The notes under the pieces: model-generated | What the model saw: only the letters and a program-made list of their open reading frames with translations | Told to the model about the DNA's origin: nothing | Database searches by the model: none | Program-made: the position numbers and the translations under genes | NCBI GenBank assembly: GCA_041748615.1 | Contig: JBGTCY010000177.1 | Span: 1 to 64,000 of the forward strand | DNA length: 64,000 nt | Origin: JBGTCY01 sp041748615 | GTDB taxonomy: Bacteria > Bacteroidota > Bacteroidia > Chitinophagales > CAIOSU01 | Direction of reading: 5' to 3' | In this document: piece after piece, positions 62,516 to 64,000 of the stretch | How the letters are laid out: each line of letters starts with the position of its first letter | Numbering within the stretch: the first letter of the stretch is position 1

Positions 62516-63852
62516 TGGGGAAGGAAACTAAAAACAAGTGGATTGAATTACCAATCGAGAATATTTTAGCACCTAATGACAAAGGAGTAATACTTGGTCA
62601 AGGCTGGAGTCCGCAATGCGAAAAACAGCCATCACAATCCGAAAATGATTGGGGTGTTTTGAAAACAACAGCAATTCAATCAGGTTATTTTTTGGAAGGA
62701 GAAAATAAACTCTTACCTAAACACTTAGAACCGAGAATTCAACATGAAGTAAGAAAAGGTGATTTACTTATTACTTGTGCTGGTCCAAGAAATAGATGCG
62801 GGGTTGCTTGCCTTGTTAGAAAGACAAGAAAGAAACTTCTATTGTCAGGTAAGATGTATCGTTTTCGAATTAAAGCACAAATAGCTATCCCGGAATTTGT
62901 AGAATTATTTTTGCTTTCCCAAAAGGCTTGGAAAGAAATTGATAAAATGAAAACTGGGGGAAGCGACAGTGGATTAAACTTAACTCATACAAGATTTAAA
63001 AAACTCCTTGTTCCCATTCCCCCACTCCCCGAACAACAAGCCATAGTAGCTAAAATAGAAGAACTACTCAGCGAATTAGAAAATGGCATACAACAACTGG
63101 AAACCGCCCAACAACAATTAAAAGTGTATAGGCAAAGTTTGTTGAAATGGGCTTTTGAAGGGAAACTCACTAATAAGAAAGTAAATGATGGTGAGTTGCC
63201 GAAAGGTTGGAAAATAAAGGAGCTAAAAGAGATTACTTCAGTTTTGGGCGATGGTTTACATGGCACACCTAAATATTCCGCAAATGGTGATTATTATTTT
63301 ATCAATGGCAATAATTTGAATGATGGGAAAATTGAGATAAAGGGAAATACAAAACGGGTTTCATTTGAAGAATATAATAAATACAAAAAGCCATTGAATG
63401 AAAACACGATTTTTGTTTCGATAAATGGGTCATTGGGATATACAGCATTTTATAATAACGAAAATGTTATTCTTGGAAAGAGTGCTTGTTATTTCAATGT
63501 ATTGGAAACAATAAATAAATTCTATATCAGGTATTTTCTTACAAGTAGTCGTTTTACTAGCTACGCAAATAAAAATGCAACAGGTAGCACAATAAAAAAC
63601 GTTGGTTTAAAAACAATGAGAGAATTGCAAATACCCATTCCGCCAACACCCGTGGAACAGCAACTCATAGTGGATGAATTAGAAAGCAAACTAACCATTT
63701 GCGATAAAATAGAAGAAACCATTAGCCAAAGTTTGCTACAGGCAGAAACCTTGCGGCAGAGTATTTTAAAAAAGGCGTTTGAGGGGAAATTAATTAATTA
63801 CGAATCTTCAATTAAGAATTACGAGCAATCAATTAGGGATAAAAAAAAATGA
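62515..63852 (+). CDS. hsdS: type I restriction specificity subunit (HsdS)
   Basis: 445 residues with two target-recognition domains: TRD1 about 1-165 and TRD2 about 235-400. Each ends with the conserved helix (LLVPIPPLPEQQAIVAKIEELLSELENGI and IPIPPTPVEQQLIVDELESKL). These set the bipartite recognition sequence, which cannot be read from sequence alone. Its ATG overlaps the hsdR stop by one base and its stop overlaps the next gene by 4 bases. A modification subunit (HsdM) is not in the window. Confidence 0.93.
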   Translation: MGKETKNKWIELPIENILAPNDKGVILGQGWSPQCEKQPSQSENDWGVLKTTAIQSGYFLEGENKLLPKHLEPRIQHEVRKGDLLITCAGPRNRCGVACLVRKTRKKLLLSGKMYRFRIKAQIAIPEFVELFLLSQKAWKEIDKMKTGGSDSGLNLTHTRFKKLLVPIPPLPEQQAIVAKIEELLSELENGIQQLETAQQQLKVYRQSLLKWAFEGKLTNKKVNDGELPKGWKIKELKEITSVLGDGLHGTPKYSANGDYYFINGNNLNDGKIEIKGNTKRVSFEEYNKYKKPLNENTIFVSINGSLGYTAFYNNENVILGKSACYFNVLETINKFYIRYFLTSSRFTSYANKNATGSTIKNVGLKTMRELQIPIPPTPVEQQLIVDELESKLTICDKIEETISQSLLQAETLRQSILKKAFEGKLINYESSIKNYEQSIRDKKK

Positions 63853-64000
63853 AGAATACAAGTATCAATCAACTAGATTATAGCAACATACTGCGACAAG
63901 CTGTCGCAGAAATACGTGATGCGCGAAATATTGCCGCCCAACAATTAGCCAAATCAAGCAATTCTATTTATTGGAACTTGGGAAAACTCCTGTTTGAAAA
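63849..64000 (+). CDS. DUF1016 (PDDEXK-nuclease family) protein, N-terminus only
   Basis: ATG 63849 overlaps the hsdS stop (ATGA). The visible 50 residues (MKNTSINQLDYSNILRQAVAEIR... SIYWNLGKLLFEK) match the N-terminal DUF1016/YhcG domain, which precedes a PD-(D/E)xK nuclease domain in this family. The rest lies beyond the window. Its insertion in the hsd operon between hsdS and any hsdM is common in Bacteroidota restriction loci. Confidence 0.75.
   Translation, partial: MKNTSINQLDYSNILRQAVAEIRDARNIAAQQLAKSSNSIYWNLGKLLFE

Noticed and set aside
1..64000. tRNA, rRNA and CRISPR genes
   Set aside because: I scanned the gaps by eye and saw no cloverleaf with CCA end, no rRNA-like stretch and no regular short repeat array; a tRNAscan-SE run would settle tRNAs.

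Overview
The window is chromosomal DNA from a member of the Bacteroidota, probably a gliding or surface-protein-rich environmental lineage. The evidence is a complete 2,484-residue SprA (type IX secretion/gliding translocon), several secreted proteins ending in type A or type B (FSPNGDG...) type IX sorting domains, SprB-type repeat proteins, lipoproteins with short Bacteroidota-style lipoboxes and almost no Shine-Dalgarno sequences. The genus cannot be fixed from sequence alone. The short low-complexity and palindromic repeats in nearly every intergenic gap are also typical of this phylum.

Layout. 0-13.6 kb: a possible transposase remnant, aspS, a DUF3267-type membrane protein, a lipoprotein, a frameshifted type B-sorted protein, then sprA and ruvA. 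13.6-19 kb: an accessory patch with two toxin-antitoxin pairs bracketed by copies of one 84-bp repeat, followed by a small membrane protein and a P-type ATPase with no ATG start. 19-34 kb: mostly core genes (glycosyltransferase fusion, recR, dgkA, an RRM protein, a PorE-like OmpA protein, a secreted hydrolase, a cyclophilin-FKBP fusion, an omega-amidase/methionine aminotransferase pair and a Big_5 lipoprotein), with small mobile palindromic repeats in the gaps. 34.2-38.5 kb: a compact AT-rich four-gene operon encoding one P-loop GTPase and three membrane-anchored proteins of unknown function, the best candidate for an undescribed system. 38.8-59.3 kb: mnmG, a pair of canonical parS sites, an esterase, ybeY, an RsbW-like kinase, two giant tandem SprB-repeat adhesin paralogs, fni, an ABA4-like protein, a Kdo synthesis cluster, a third (broken) toxin-antitoxin pair, nadD, an AT-rich gap with DnaA-box-like sequences, nadA, two ArsR-type regulators and tsaB. 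59.7-64 kb: a type I restriction locus (hsdR, hsdS) running into a DUF1016-type nuclease gene cut by the window edge.

Several genes work together. SprA, the PorE-like OmpA protein and at least five secreted proteins with type IX sorting signals belong to one export and attachment programme. The nitrilase and the aminotransferase form a transamination/omega-amidase salvage pair. KdsD and KdsA make and use arabinose-5-phosphate for lipopolysaccharide. NadA and NadD act in NAD synthesis. The parS pair, mnmG, the mostly leftward gene orientation left of 56 kb and the DnaA-box-like gap at 56.5-56.9 kb suggest, without proof, that the replication origin is near.

Two themes recur. First, intergenic palindromic repeats have inserted in frame inside two enzymes (aspS and the nitrilase). 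Second, three genes (two RelE-like toxins and one surface protein) are each broken by a single-base change in a homopolymer run, which could be real inactivation or sequencing error.
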